Assembly (NCBI RefSeq): GCF_000708285.2
Contig: NZ_JAUG01000009.1
Location: 18,970-82,969 of the forward strand
Direction: 5' to 3'
DNA: 64,000 bases
Source: Pedobacter borealis DSM 19626
Lineage (GTDB): Bacteria; Bacteroidota; Bacteroidia; Sphingobacteriales; Sphingobacteriaceae
Shown here piece after piece: positions 33,682 to 43,476 of this stretch. Made by a program: the position numbers and the translations under genes. Numbering within the stretch: the stretch's first letter is position 1; each line of letters begins with the position of its first letter. The notes under the pieces were generated by a model, which was not told the origin of the DNA, did no database searches, and worked only from the letters and a program-made list of their open reading frames with translations.

Positions 33682-36015
33682 ATGCTAACGCAAAATCTGG
33701 GCTATCCGCGAATAGGTAGCCAAAGGGAATTAAAGAAAATCTGCGAAAATTACTGGGCAGATAAAACTGGGTACAAAAATGTACTTCAGGTGGGAAAAAA
33801 CATTCGCCACGAAAACTGGAACCTTCAAAAAGAAGCTGGAATTGATATCATTCCTTCGAACGACTTTTCTTTTTACGATCATGTGCTCGATCATTCTTTA
33901 ACTTTTGGGGCCATCCCGAAAAGGTACAACGAAGTGATCCTGAAAAAAGGAAATTCAGAGCTTGATCTCTATTTTGCCATGGCAAGAGGTTATCAAAAAG
34001 AGGGATTGGATGTGGTAGCGATGGAAATGACTAAATGGTTCGATACCAATTACCATTATATCGTTCCCGAGTTTTACAAAGACCAGCCTTTTAAACTTTT
34101 TTCTACCAAAATTATCGATGAGTTTTACGAGGCAAAACAATTGGGCATTACTACAAAACCTGTTTTAATCGGCCCTGCATCTTACCTTTTATTAGGAAAA
34201 GAAAAAGAAGCTGGTTTCGAAAAAATCGATCTGATCAAAAATCTCCTTCCGGTTTACATCGAGATTTTATCCCGATTAGATGCTTTGGATGTAGAATATG
34301 TTCAGTTTGATGAGCCCTTTCTGACTTTAGACCTTACCGAAAAAGACAAGAAGGCTTACGAATATGTTTATAAAGAGATCAGAAAGGCTTTTCCAAGGTT
34401 AAAAATTGTTTTGGCCACCTATTTCGAAGGCTTGGGTAATAATTTAGCACTAACTACTTCATTGCCGGTAAATGTTCTACATATCGATCTGGTACGTGCT
34501 GAGGGTCAATTAGCAGATGTTTTAGCTTCATTAAATGAAGATACCATTCTTTCGTTAGGTTTGGTAGACGGAAGAAACATCTGGAAAAATGATTTCGAGA
34601 AATCTGTTTCAATCATTAATCAAGCTGTAGAAAAAAGAGGCTTGGATAAAGTGTGGGTCGCCCCGTCTTGTTCCCTGATCCACTCACCGGTTGATTTAGA
34701 CAATGAAACCAATGCACAAAACCTTTCAGCCGAAATTAAACAGTGGCTGGCTTACGCGAAACAAAAAATTGCAGAGGTAGCTACCTTAAAAAAACTGATC
34801 ACCAACGAAAGCCCTGCATCTACCCTGCAAAAACTTGAGGAAAATAAGATCGCAATTGCTAACCGTAAAATTTCTAAAATCATCCACAATCCTGAAGTTA
34901 AACAACGAGTTTTAGGATTAAAAGAGCAGGATGCAGAACGTTTAAGTCCATTTTCGAGCCGAAAAATTAAACAACAGGAACTCAATCTGCCAAGTTACAC
35001 CACTACAACCATCGGATCGTTTCCGCAAACGGCAGAGGTAAGAAGCTGGAGGGCCAAGCTTAAAAATGGAACTTTTACCGTTGAAGAATATGATGATCTC
35101 ATTGCGAAAGAAACTGCAAAAGCCGTAAACTGGCAAGAAGAAATCGATCTGGATGTTCTGGTTCATGGCGAATTTGAGCGTAATGATATGGTTGAATACT
35201 TTGGTGAGCAGTTAGATGGTTTCGCTTTCTCTAAAAATGGCTGGGTTCAGAGTTATGGCTCGCGCTGCGTAAAACCGCCTATTATTTTTGGTGATGTTTC
35301 ACGCCCAAAACCCATGACCGTAAAGTGGACTGCCTATGCGCAGTCGCTTACCTCGAAATACATGAAAGGTATGTTAACAGGGCCGGTAACCATTTTACAA
35401 TGGTCGTTTGTACGTAATGATCAACCGCGATCAGAAACCTGCACTCAAATTGCCCTGGCTATCCGCGATGAGGTTTGTGACCTGGAAAATGCAGGAATAA
35501 AAATCATTCAGATTGATGAGCCAGCCATTAGAGAAGGTTTACCATTACGCAAAGCTGATTGGCAAACTTACCTGAACTGGGCGGTTAAAGCCTTTAAAAT
35601 TTCGGCAAGTGGCGTGAAAGACGATACGCAGATCCACACGCACATGTGTTACTCGGAGTTTAACGATATCATCCAAAACATTGCCGATATGGATGCCGAT
35701 GTAATCACGATCGAAACTTCACGTTCGCAGATGGAGTTATTAGACGCATTTGCCGATTTTAAATATCCAAACGAAATTGGTCCGGGGGTATACGATATTC
35801 ACTCTCCAAGGGTTCCGAAGAGGGAAGAAATGGTTCAGCTACTCAAAAAAGCAAAGGCCGTTATTCCCTCCGAACAACTCTGGGTAAACCCCGATTGTGG
35901 TTTAAAAACCCGCGGCTGGGACGAAACCAAAAAAGCTTTAATAGAAATGGTAGAAGCCGCTAAAGAAATGCGTAAAGCCGAAGAGGTACTTGCTGCAGAT
36001 CTTCAGGTGAATTAA
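33682..36015 (+). CDS. metE: Cobalamin-independent methionine synthase
   Basis: 777 residues of normal MetE length. The N-terminal half begins MLTQNLGYPRIGSQRELKK. The catalytic zinc is held by His and Cys in HTHMCYSEF, Glu in IDEPAIREG and Cys in NPDCGLKTRGW. It transfers a methyl group from 5-methyltetrahydrofolate triglutamate to homocysteine. The B12 riboswitch upstream is the standard arrangement for a cell that also has, or imports B12 for, MetH. An intrinsic terminator follows. Confidence 0.98.
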   Translation: MLTQNLGYPRIGSQRELKKICENYWADKTGYKNVLQVGKNIRHENWNLQKEAGIDIIPSNDFSFYDHVLDHSLTFGAIPKRYNEVILKKGNSELDLYFAMARGYQKEGLDVVAMEMTKWFDTNYHYIVPEFYKDQPFKLFSTKIIDEFYEAKQLGITTKPVLIGPASYLLLGKEKEAGFEKIDLIKNLLPVYIEILSRLDALDVEYVQFDEPFLTLDLTEKDKKAYEYVYKEIRKAFPRLKIVLATYFEGLGNNLALTTSLPVNVLHIDLVRAEGQLADVLASLNEDTILSLGLVDGRNIWKNDFEKSVSIINQAVEKRGLDKVWVAPSCSLIHSPVDLDNETNAQNLSAEIKQWLAYAKQKIAEVATLKKLITNESPASTLQKLEENKIAIANRKISKIIHNPEVKQRVLGLKEQDAERLSPFSSRKIKQQELNLPSYTTTTIGSFPQTAEVRSWRAKLKNGTFTVEEYDDLIAKETAKAVNWQEEIDLDVLVHGEFERNDMVEYFGEQLDGFAFSKNGWVQSYGSRCVKPPIIFGDVSRPKPMTVKWTAYAQSLTSKYMKGMLTGPVTILQWSFVRNDQPRSETCTQIALAIRDEVCDLENAGIKIIQIDEPAIREGLPLRKADWQTYLNWAVKAFKISASGVKDDTQIHTHMCYSEFNDIIQNIADMDADVITIETSRSQMELLDAFADFKYPNEIGPGVYDIHSPRVPKREEMVQLLKKAKAVIPSEQLWVNPDCGLKTRGWDETKKALIEMVEAAKEMRKAEEVLAADLQVN

Positions 36016-36083
36016 TTCAATTTTGCCAGGGGATAGGAGAGCACAGATTTTTTGCTAAACCCTGTCATCCTGGCCAACTTTTT

Positions 36084-36132
36084 ACTTTGGCAATTTTCTA
36101 CTAAAACAGCTGGAAAGTTGCCAAAGTTTTTT
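36084..36132 (+). terminator. Terminator after metE
   Basis: ACTTTGGCAA and TTGCCAAAGT pair across a 24-base loop (itself extended by TTTTC/GGAAA), followed by six T. Confidence 0.85.
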
Positions 36133-36152
36133 ACAGAACCTATATTTAACCC

Positions 36153-36542
36153 ATGACGACCCTAGAAGAAAGAATAGAAAACTCTAAAACCAGCATTTTT
36201 AAAGCCGTTTTCCCAAATACAACAAACCATTACGATACCCTTTTCGGCGGAACAGCCATGCATTTAATGGACGAGGTTGCTTTTATTACTGCAACCCGCT
36301 TTAGTCGTCAGATTATGGTTACCGTAAGCAGCGACAGGATAGATTTTAAAAAACCAATCCCAGCAGGTACAATCGTAGAGCTTATCGGCAAAGTGAACCA
36401 TGTGGGTAATACCAGTTTAAAGGTTAATGTTGAAATTTATATCGAGCAGATGTATGCCGAAGGAAGGGAATTGGCCGTTCATGGCGATTTTACTTTTGTG
36501 GCGATCGATGAAAATAAAAAGCCGGTTCAGGTGATTAAATAA
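36153..36542 (+). CDS. Acyl-CoA thioesterase (hotdog fold)
   Basis: 129 residues, single hotdog domain. The motif NHYDTLFGGTAMHLMDEVAF holds the catalytic acidic residue and the GG turn of YciA-type enzymes; HVGNTSLKVNVEI and HGDFTFVAID complete the fold. It hydrolyses acyl-CoA to free acid and CoA; chain length is unknown. Confidence 0.92.
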   Translation: MTTLEERIENSKTSIFKAVFPNTTNHYDTLFGGTAMHLMDEVAFITATRFSRQIMVTVSSDRIDFKKPIPAGTIVELIGKVNHVGNTSLKVNVEIYIEQMYAEGRELAVHGDFTFVAIDENKKPVQVIK

Positions 36543-36603
36543 TCTTATAAGCTTTCGCCAAAAAGATGTAAAAATCATAATGCCTAAATCTTTAAATTTG
36601 ATT

Positions 36604-37269
36604 ATGGAACAGCAACTTTCTGAGGAAGACTTAAAAAATATTGCCAGGCAATTGGGTTGTCCTGAAGGCGAACACGGCATTAAAACAGGTGAAATGATGC
36701 ATGCCAATAATATCGGCATGACTACTTCTGCAATTGAGGCATTAAACCTTCAAAGCGATGAAACTATTTTAGAAATCGGCCATGGAAACGGGGGGCATAT
36801 TGCTCAACTCTTATCACAAGCCGAAAACCTCCATTATTTTGGTGCCGATATTTCTGCAACCATTATTGCCGAGGCTGAAAAGATCAATCAGGATTTCATA
36901 ACAAAAGGAAAGGTTCACTTTCAACTAACAGATGGCCTTACATTGCCTTTTGATGATGATCAGTTCGATAAAATTTTTACGGTAAATACGATTTATTTTT
37001 GGACAAATCCAAGCGGATACCTTAACGAAATTAAGCGAACACTAAAACCTGACGGCACTTTGGCTGTATGTTTTGCTGATAAAAATTTCATGAAAAATCT
37101 CCCGTTTACGCCCTATGGTTTTACACTTTATGAAATAGAAAATGCAATGCGATTACTAGAAGAAACCGGTTTTACAATTAAAGATTCCATTAAAAAATTA
37201 GAGCGAATTCAAAGTAAAACAGGTGAGCAGGTAGAAAGAGAATATTACGTTGTAACGGCTACTGCTTAA
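36604..37269 (+). CDS. Class I SAM-dependent methyltransferase
   Basis: 221 residues from ATG 36604. Motif I is ILEIGHGNGGHIAQLL, motif II/III is FDDDQFDKIFTVNTIYFWT, followed by LKPDGTLAVCF. This resembles the Methyltransf_11/UbiE group. The substrate cannot be read from the sequence. An alternative ATG at 36580 adds eight residues that do not look like family sequence. Confidence 0.87.
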   Translation: MEQQLSEEDLKNIARQLGCPEGEHGIKTGEMMHANNIGMTTSAIEALNLQSDETILEIGHGNGGHIAQLLSQAENLHYFGADISATIIAEAEKINQDFITKGKVHFQLTDGLTLPFDDDQFDKIFTVNTIYFWTNPSGYLNEIKRTLKPDGTLAVCFADKNFMKNLPFTPYGFTLYEIENAMRLLEETGFTIKDSIKKLERIQSKTGEQVEREYYVVTATA

Positions 37270-37282
37270 GAAACAACATCAT

Positions 37283-37332
37283 AATCCTCGTTTGCAAACG
37301 AGGATTGACGAGGCTAGCGATTGTATCGCTAG
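37283..37332. repeat. Pair of small palindromes between convergent genes
   Basis: AATCCTCGTTTG pairs perfectly with CAAACGAGGATT (37283-37306), followed by CTAGCGAT/ATCGCTAG (37314-37332). They may act as terminators for the convergent methyltransferase and cdsA, or as a repeat subtype. Confidence 0.55.
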
Positions 37333-37367
37333 TAGCATAACCACATTTGTGTCTTTCTAGTAAAATC

Positions 37368-38177
37368 TTAATACAAAATCAGATACAGATAGGCATAAAC
37401 CACTGGGGCAGAAAGCAACAAGCCATCAAAACGATCTAACAAACCACCATGCCCTGGTAATAAACCACCACTATCTTTCGTATCCAAACTGCGCTTAAGC
37501 ATCGATTCTACTAAATCGCCCAGTGTACCAAAGCTTGCAATTAATATGGCCATACCGATCCAAACCCAAGCTGGACTTTCGGTAAACAGAAATGATAAGC
37601 CAAAAGCAACCAAAACGCTGGTAAGCATCCCTCCGAAAAATCCTTCCCAGCTTTTCTTTGGCGAGTGGCGCTCGAACAACTTACGTTTACCGTATTTTAC
37701 ACCAAAAAGGTAAGCGCCTGTATCATTTGCCCAAAGCATCAGTAAAAATGCCAGCGGAAGATGAAAGTTATATTCGTTCCAGTTTTTCAAAAAGCCCAGG
37801 GCATGAAAAAAACAGAAAGGGATGGTTACATAAACAAAGCCAACAAAAGTGTACGATATGTTGGCGAATGGAATTTTGTTCTTTTTGTATAACTCCGTAA
37901 TAAAAACCGAGAAAATTAGCGGGATACAAAGCAACAGGTACTTCACATCGTATTTGAGGTAGTGTAAGCCTGCGGCCATTAAAAACACTAATGAGCCAGC
38001 TGCCAAACCGATATTTCGGTGTGGCCTGATGCCAGAATTTTTAATCAGCTTGTAAAATTCGAACAAAGCCAAAACACTTAAAACAAGATAAAAGATGGTA
38101 AAAGTATAGCTCCCCAGAAGGATAGAGCCAAGCATTACAATGGTAAAAAAGAAAGCGGTTATTGCCCTGGTTTTCAT
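37368..38177 (-). CDS. cdsA: Phosphatidate cytidylyltransferase
   Basis: 269 residues with about eight TM helices. The CDP-alcohol signature is present: MLKRSLDTKDSGGLLPGHGG, then LDRFDGLLLS, close to the family pattern S-x-x-K-R-x4-K-D-x-G...H-G-G-x-x-D-R. The enzyme makes CDP-diacylglycerol from phosphatidate. It is the last of three same-strand genes after CPBP and DUF2007. Confidence 0.96.
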   Translation of the reverse strand: MKTRAITAFFFTIVMLGSILLGSYTFTIFYLVLSVLALFEFYKLIKNSGIRPHRNIGLAAGSLVFLMAAGLHYLKYDVKYLLLCIPLIFSVFITELYKKNKIPFANISYTFVGFVYVTIPFCFFHALGFLKNWNEYNFHLPLAFLLMLWANDTGAYLFGVKYGKRKLFERHSPKKSWEGFFGGMLTSVLVAFGLSFLFTESPAWVWIGMAILIASFGTLGDLVESMLKRSLDTKDSGGLLPGHGGLLDRFDGLLLSAPVVYAYLYLILY

Positions 38178-38220
38178 TTAAGGTAAGCGGTAAAGGGTGT
38201 AAGGTTTAAGGTCATTATCA

Positions 38221-38427
38221 CTATTCAATTTCGTTTTCAACGATGTATTCTATGGCTTTATCGAAATCTACCTTATTCACCAAAACATTTATTTCGCCAA
38301 TATTATATGCCGAGAGCTGTTTATTTATCGTTACTGCCGGAATTCCGGCTTCTGTTAATCCCTGTTTTAATACCTCGGCCGCAAAGGCATCGCTGGTGGT
38401 ATATACTTTAACCCAATTTTCGCTCAC
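38221..38427 (-). CDS. DUF2007 family protein
   Basis: 68 residues (WVKVYTTSDAFAAEVLKQGL, then EAGIPAVTINKQ), a small ferredoxin-like DUF2007 domain annotated as putative signal transducing protein. Its start overlaps the end of the CPBP gene by 20 bp, so the two are coupled. It lies 43 bp before cdsA. Confidence 0.88.
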   Translation of the reverse strand: MSENWVKVYTTSDAFAAEVLKQGLTEAGIPAVTINKQLSAYNIGEINVLVNKVDFDKAIEYIVENEIE

Positions 38428-39334
38428 GTGTTGCGCTATCTTTAAAAATTTTGAACAAAGCTATGGTAATTATTGCACTAATTAAATAGCCATACCATGG
38501 AAAACCGATCGGTTCATCCGCTTTATCAAGTGGCATATGGTGTTTTTGCATATAAAAAGCTGCACAAACCGCATAGGCATTGTTTATGAAGTGCGCCAGC
38601 ATAGCATACCAGATGCTTCCACTGTAATAATACAGGTAACCAAAACCTGCACCCAACAACATGCGTGGTACAAAACCATAGAACTGCACATGGATGGCAC
38701 TGAAAATTATGGCCGATAACCAAATAGCTAGATGTGGATTTTCAAAAGCCCTATTTAACGATCGTTGCACACCTCCACGGAACATTAATTCTTCGCCAAT
38801 TGCAGGTAAAACTGCAATAATAATCAGATTTGCTATAAAATCAAGATTACTACGAACCGTAACCAGTTTAAGAGTAATCCCCATTGTTGCATTTTCTTTT
38901 TCCTTCATCCACTTCTCTATACCTTTCAGAAAATCAGGTAACACCATTTTTTGGTTCCAGAGCATTGTCCATTCCATGAAAGGCATACTTACAAGCATAA
39001 TGATTAATACAAGAATGATTAATACAGACCTCGTATTTTTAAAACCATAAAAATCGCTTACCTTTTTATGTTCTGTTAATGCTAGGACAATAGCCGGCAC
39101 AGCCATCATTCCTATAGAGGTTCCAAGAGCTTGAAAAATCTTAAAGGCACTTATATTTGCATCTGTGATCTGCCCTCCCATGACTTCTCCTGCAGTATTT
39201 ACCCCATAAAAAACAGCAATTATTACTAAAGACAATGTAATAAATACGATTGTACCAATAACTGCGTAAAATAAAAGTAAAAGTAATTGTAAGAAAGGAT
39301 TGATTTCCTCCTTGTTAGGTGTTACAAAATTCAT
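38408..39334 (-). CDS. CPBP-family intramembrane metalloprotease
   Basis: 308 residues with about eight TM helices. The CAAX-protease motifs are clear: EE and R in GEELMFRGGVQRSLN, H in FSAIHVQFYGFVP, and the last motif HFINNAYAV. Bacterial members act in prenyl processing-like cleavage or immunity to bacteriocins; the target is unknown here. First gene of CPBP-DUF2007-cdsA. Confidence 0.92.
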   Translation of the reverse strand: MNFVTPNKEEINPFLQLLLLLFYAVIGTIVFITLSLVIIAVFYGVNTAGEVMGGQITDANISAFKIFQALGTSIGMMAVPAIVLALTEHKKVSDFYGFKNTRSVLIILVLIIMLVSMPFMEWTMLWNQKMVLPDFLKGIEKWMKEKENATMGITLKLVTVRSNLDFIANLIIIAVLPAIGEELMFRGGVQRSLNRAFENPHLAIWLSAIIFSAIHVQFYGFVPRMLLGAGFGYLYYYSGSIWYAMLAHFINNAYAVCAAFYMQKHHMPLDKADEPIGFPWYGYLISAIITIALFKIFKDSATRERKLG

Positions 39335-39377
39335 TATTTGTACCTTTGTATGTTTTATTAATCGTTGAAGATAGAAA

Positions 39378-40385
39378 ATGTCTGTTAAGATAGGAAATAT
39401 AGATTTAGGTGAGTTCCCGTTATTACTGGCTCCAATGGAGGATGTGAGCGATCCGCCGTTCCGTTATGTATGCAAAAAAAACGGGGCCGATATGATGTAC
39501 ACCGAATTTATTTCTTCGGAAGGTTTGATCCGCGATGCTGCAAAAAGCAGGCAAAAGCTTGACATTTTTGAATACGAAAGGCCAATTGGCATCCAGATTT
39601 TTGGTGGCGATATCGATCATATGCGTGAAGCCTCAGAAATTGCTTCTGCAGCAGGACCCGATCTGGTTGACATCAATTATGGCTGTCCGGTTAAAAACGT
39701 TGTGTGTAAAGGCGCAGGCTCTAGTCTTTTACAGGATATTGATAAAATGGTAAAAATGACCGAAGCCGTAGTTAAAGCTTCACATTTGCCCGTTACCGTT
39801 AAAACCCGCCTTGGTTGGGATGATAACACCAAAAATGTTTACGAAGTGGCCGAGCGGCTTCAGGATGTAGGCATTCAGGCACTTACCATTCACGGCAGAA
39901 CAAGAGCGCAGTTATATAAAGGCGAGGCCGATTGGTCACTTATCCGGGAGATTAAACGCAATCCACGCATCAAAATACCGATTTTTGGTAACGGCGATGT
40001 AGATAGTCCTGAAAAAGCAGCGGCATGGCGTATGGAATATGAGATAGACGGCATTATGATTGGCCGTGCCGCAATCGGTTATCCATGGATTTTCCGCGAG
40101 GTAAAACACTTTTTTAAAACAGGCGAACACCTTGCCGGACCAACTATTGAAGAACGTATTGAAGTTTGCCGTACACATTTAGATAAATCGTTAGAATGGA
40201 AAGGCCCTAAAACCGGAATTTTCGAAATGCGCCGCCATTATGCAAACTATTTTAAAGGCCTGCCAGATTTTAAACCTTACCGCATGCGTTTGGTGGCCGA
40301 GCCAGATATCAACAACATTTACAGTATTTTAGAAGAAGTGGCAGAAAAATTTGCCGACTATGATGCCACTAAAGTACTGGCTTGA
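39378..40385 (+). CDS. dusB: tRNA-dihydrouridine synthase DusB
   Basis: 335 residues, TIM barrel with FMN. Motifs are LAPMEDVSDPPFRYVC, the catalytic Cys in NVVCKGAGSSLLQD, INYGCPVK, KTRLGWDD, and IHGRTRAQLYKGEADW. The C-terminal helical domain is as usual. It reduces uridines in tRNA D-loops. It diverges from the CPBP gene across 43 bp. Confidence 0.95.
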   Translation: MSVKIGNIDLGEFPLLLAPMEDVSDPPFRYVCKKNGADMMYTEFISSEGLIRDAAKSRQKLDIFEYERPIGIQIFGGDIDHMREASEIASAAGPDLVDINYGCPVKNVVCKGAGSSLLQDIDKMVKMTEAVVKASHLPVTVKTRLGWDDNTKNVYEVAERLQDVGIQALTIHGRTRAQLYKGEADWSLIREIKRNPRIKIPIFGNGDVDSPEKAAAWRMEYEIDGIMIGRAAIGYPWIFREVKHFFKTGEHLAGPTIEERIEVCRTHLDKSLEWKGPKTGIFEMRRHYANYFKGLPDFKPYRMRLVAEPDINNIYSILEEVAEKFADYDATKVLA

Positions 40386-40421
40386 TTTTTGAAAGGTTTT
40401 TTTATACATTCGTAAATCATC

Positions 40422-40808
40422 ATGGTTACAGCTATTACAGACGGGGTTAAGGTTTCGGTAGAAACAGTGTACCAGCCAGAATATTCAAATCCGGCCAACG
40501 AGCATTATATGTTCGCTTATCGCGTAGAAATTTCTAATCTTTCTGATTATGCTGTTCAATTAATGCGCCGCCAGTGGTTTATCTTCGATTCTAACAGTAG
40601 CCGAAGAGAGGTAGAGGGTGAGGGTGTTGTTGGTTTACAGCCCATTATTCAACCTGGCGAAACACATGTATATGTTTCAGGCTGTAATCTAAAAACCGAT
40701 ATGGGCAGCATGAAGGGTGCGTACTTAATGAAACGTGATATAGATGGATCTGAATTCGAGGTTGATATTCCAGAATTTCAGTTAATCGCTCCTTATAAAC
40801 TGAACTAA
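40422..40808 (+). CDS. apaG: ApaG/CorD-like protein
   Basis: 128 residues with a fibronectin III-like beta fold. Conserved segments are NEHYMFAYRVEISNLSDYAV, LMRRQWFIFD, and EGVVGLQPIIQPGETHVYVS. The function is unresolved; a role in Co2+/Mg2+ efflux was proposed. It follows dusB by 36 bp and may be cotranscribed. Confidence 0.95.
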   Translation: MVTAITDGVKVSVETVYQPEYSNPANEHYMFAYRVEISNLSDYAVQLMRRQWFIFDSNSSRREVEGEGVVGLQPIIQPGETHVYVSGCNLKTDMGSMKGAYLMKRDIDGSEFEVDIPEFQLIAPYKLN

Positions 40809-40832
40809 TCCTACTAATATTAAATCTCTAGT

Positions 40833-40930
40833 GTCGTCACCCTGACCTGTAGCGCAGCGGAAAGCTACGCAGTAAATTTATTTCAGGGTCTATCTTTCAG
40901 TAAAGATGCTGAAATAAATTCAGCATGACG
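40833..40930. repeat. REP-like two-armed palindrome with insert
   Basis: Left arm CACCCTGA...TTTCAGGGTC contains an extra segment with TAGCGCAGCGGAAAGCTACGC; right arm GATGCTGAAATAAATTCAGC is regular. Lies in the 562-bp gap between apaG and the zinc-peptidase gene. Confidence 0.8.
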
Positions 40931-41022
40931 TGCGCGTGAGAGAAGAAGCTAAAAACCTATCAACTTAGCTTATTAAATTATATGTAGGTAGAAATCAATT
41001 TCAGCATTTTATTTTAATGTTA

Positions 41023-41235
41023 GCCCTGCTTTTTGTTTCAAGTCCTCGCTGCCGCTGTGGGCTTTTCACGTCAACCAGGTTTAACCGCAGTTTTGCTGCA
41101 ACGATTAAAGGTTTATCAGCATGATGCCTACAAATTTTTGCGCACCCTGCAACCCAAAATAGTACAACTAGCTTAGCCACCTAAACCTGATTGATGTGAA
41201 GCCCGATTCTTCATCGGCGTAACAAAAAGCAGGGC
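41023..41235. repeat. Palindromic element with 15-bp inverted ends
   Basis: GCCCTGCTTTTTGTT at 41023-41037 is the exact reverse complement of 41221-41235. A second inner pair (41059-41083 with 41182-41204, around GGCTT...CAGGTTTA) also matches imperfectly, so the whole 213 bp could fold as one long hairpin. No target duplication was seen. Confidence 0.65.
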
Positions 41236-41319
41236 CGGAGCTTACCCATTTACCACAAAATTGCTTTCCAAAAAAACGCTCAATTATTTCTGTTGGAAAG
41301 AACAGTTCTATAAACCAAA

Positions 41320-41343
41320 AACGGCCAGGATTACCCGGCCGTT
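41320..41343 (-). terminator. Terminator after the zinc-peptidase gene
   Basis: AACGGCC and GGCCGTT pair around a 10-base loop, with T-rich sequence on the minus strand. Lies 28 bp past the peptidase stop. Confidence 0.75.
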
Positions 41344-41370
41344 CTGTGTTTTTCATAATTAGATATCTCT

Positions 41371-42066
41371 TTAATCTCTGCTTCTTCCAAAAAGCATCGA
41401 TGCGTAATACAATAAATTGGCTAATGCACCAACAGCCGCTACCACATAAGTCATGGCTGCCCACCAAAGTGCATCCTTAGCCTGCGCATTTTCTTCTTGT
41501 GTTTGCATTACACCATTATTATTTTTTAGCCAGGCCAATGCGCGGTTACTGGCATCAAATTCGACCGGTAGGGTAATGATACTAAATATGGTTACCAGTG
41601 CTAAACCTACTACACCAATTGCCAAAACAATTGGATTTCCGGTAAAGCCTATTAACAATACACCAATTAATAATACCCACTGTAAAAGATTAGATGATAT
41701 ACTTACCACCGGAACCATACTGCTTCTTAAATTAAGCCAGTTATACGATTTCGCCTGTTGCACCGCATGACCACATTCGTGGGCCGCTACAGCCGCTGCA
41801 GCTACGCTTCGGCTATAATATACATCTGTACTTAAATTAACGGTTTTATCTGATGGATTGTAATGATCTGTTAGTTGTCCTTCGGTACTCATCACCTTCA
41901 CGTCGTATATCCCATTATCATGTAGCATTCTTTCTGCCACCTCTTTGCCCGATAAACCAGAGCTAAGTTGCATTTCGGCATACTTAGAAAACTTATTTCT
42001 AAATCGCCATTGTACAAACATGCTCAGCAATAATACCGGGATGATTAATATTAAATAAACTCCCAT
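41371..42066 (-). CDS. Membrane zinc metallopeptidase (YugP-like)
   Basis: 231 residues. The zinc motif is HECGH in AAAAVAAHECGHAVQQAKSY. TM helices are at the N-terminus (YLILIIPVLLLSMFVQW) and at about 120-165 and 200-225. This family (zn-peptidase_2) has no well defined substrate. A single gene with its own terminator. Confidence 0.92.
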   Translation of the reverse strand: MGVYLILIIPVLLLSMFVQWRFRNKFSKYAEMQLSSGLSGKEVAERMLHDNGIYDVKVMSTEGQLTDHYNPSDKTVNLSTDVYYSRSVAAAAVAAHECGHAVQQAKSYNWLNLRSSMVPVVSISSNLLQWVLLIGVLLIGFTGNPIVLAIGVVGLALVTIFSIITLPVEFDASNRALAWLKNNNGVMQTQEENAQAKDALWWAAMTYVVAAVGALANLLYYASMLFGRSRD

Positions 42067-42149
42067 TTTCTTCTGTATGTTTTTCGTTTAACATATATCA
42101 AAAAGCGTTCCCATATTATTTCACTGTTAAAAAATGATACATTTATACT

Positions 42150-43286
42150 ATGCCAGCAGCGTTTTCATATTGGGAGAAGGAGTCGTTTTTTACTTACGAT
42201 ACCATTGTTATCGGTAGTGGAATTGTGGGTTTAAATGCTGCCATCCAACTTAAAAAAACTGCTCCAACTTTAAAAATTGCAATCCTCGAAAGGGGCTTTT
42301 TACCAACAGGCGCAAGCACCAAAAATGCGGGTTTTGCATGCTTCGGTAGCATTTCTGAACTGATTGAGCAAGAAGAATGTGCTGGTTTAGATGGCCTGGC
42401 ACTGCTTATAGAAAAACGCTGGAAGGGCCTACTTAAACTACGCAATTTATTAGGCGATAAAACCATTGATTACCAATGTTTAGGCGGCTACGAATTATTT
42501 AAAAATGATGACATTTTTCTGGCCGACACATGTGTATCCAAAATTGAACATTATAACCATCTCATTAACGATGTTGTTGGCCCCAAGGCCTTTGGCCTTG
42601 CCAATAAGAAAATTACTTCCTTTGGTTTTAAAGGCATCAGCACCTTAATCGAAAACCAATACGAAGCACAGATTGACAGCGGTAAAATGATGTCTGCTTT
42701 AATTCAATATGCACAAAAACTCGGCATTAACATATTTAATAATTGTACAGTAGATCAGATTCAGGAAGAAAACAAGCGTATGCAATTGCTAACCAAAAAC
42801 GGAAACTTTTTCTGTAAACGGCTAATTGTAACCACTAATGCCTTTGTAAAAGATTTATTGCCTGATGTTGATATTAGCCCCGGTCGTGGCCAAGTTTTAA
42901 TTACCAAACCCATTAAAGCACTAAAAATAGCAGGCACCTTCCACTACGATAAAGGTTATTATTACTTTAGAAATATAAATAATAGAGTTTTATTAGGTGG
43001 TGGCAGAAATATCGATTTTAAAGCCGAAGAAACCACCGAATTTGGCCAAACAGAACCCGTTCAGCTAGCACTTGAAGATTTATTAAAAAACGTACTCCTT
43101 CCTGAATTGAATTATGAAATCGATTATCGATGGAGCGGTATTATGGCTTTTGGAAAAATTCTGGAATCACTTGTAGAAGAGATTAAGCCAAATATCTTTT
43201 GCGCTACGCGGTGCAACGGCATGGGCATAGCAATTGGTTCGCAAACAGGAGAAGATGTTGCAAATCTGCTGCTGAAAAGCTTATAG
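42150..43286 (+). CDS. FAD-dependent oxidoreductase, DAO family
   Basis: 378 residues. The dinucleotide motif is IVIGSGIVGLNAA, followed by AILERGFLPTGASTKNAGF as in glycine/D-amino-acid oxidase relatives. The later parts ISPGRGQVLITKP and FCATRCNGMGIAIGSQ form the FAD and substrate region. The substrate is unknown. Stands alone between the zinc-peptidase and purU. Confidence 0.88.
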   Translation: MPAAFSYWEKESFFTYDTIVIGSGIVGLNAAIQLKKTAPTLKIAILERGFLPTGASTKNAGFACFGSISELIEQEECAGLDGLALLIEKRWKGLLKLRNLLGDKTIDYQCLGGYELFKNDDIFLADTCVSKIEHYNHLINDVVGPKAFGLANKKITSFGFKGISTLIENQYEAQIDSGKMMSALIQYAQKLGINIFNNCTVDQIQEENKRMQLLTKNGNFFCKRLIVTTNAFVKDLLPDVDISPGRGQVLITKPIKALKIAGTFHYDKGYYYFRNINNRVLLGGGRNIDFKAEETTEFGQTEPVQLALEDLLKNVLLPELNYEIDYRWSGIMAFGKILESLVEEIKPNIFCATRCNGMGIAIGSQTGEDVANLLLKSL

Positions 43287-43365
43287 TTTTTTTACCACAA
43301 AGAACACAGAGAAAAAATCACAGCGGACGCTGAGTTCAATTTACTTTTATATTTCTGTTTTTTAA

Positions 43366-43441
43366 AGATCCTTCATTGCATTCAGGATGACATTTTTCGA
43401 ATATATTTCTCAGTTGAGTTGCGTTTTACCCAAAATGACAA
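43366..43441. repeat. Degenerate REP-like repeat
   Basis: AGATCCTTCATTGCATTCAG and the following GGATGACA resemble one arm of the family; the second arm near 43410-43441 is worn. Lies past the FAD oxidoreductase stop. Confidence 0.55.
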
Positions 43442-43476
43442 CCATATCAATCAATCGTCAAACGCGGATCACTTAT

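Noticed and set aside
41168..41467. 99-codon minus-strand frame
   Set aside because: Overlaps a palindromic element, a terminator and the real zinc-peptidase gene in another frame.
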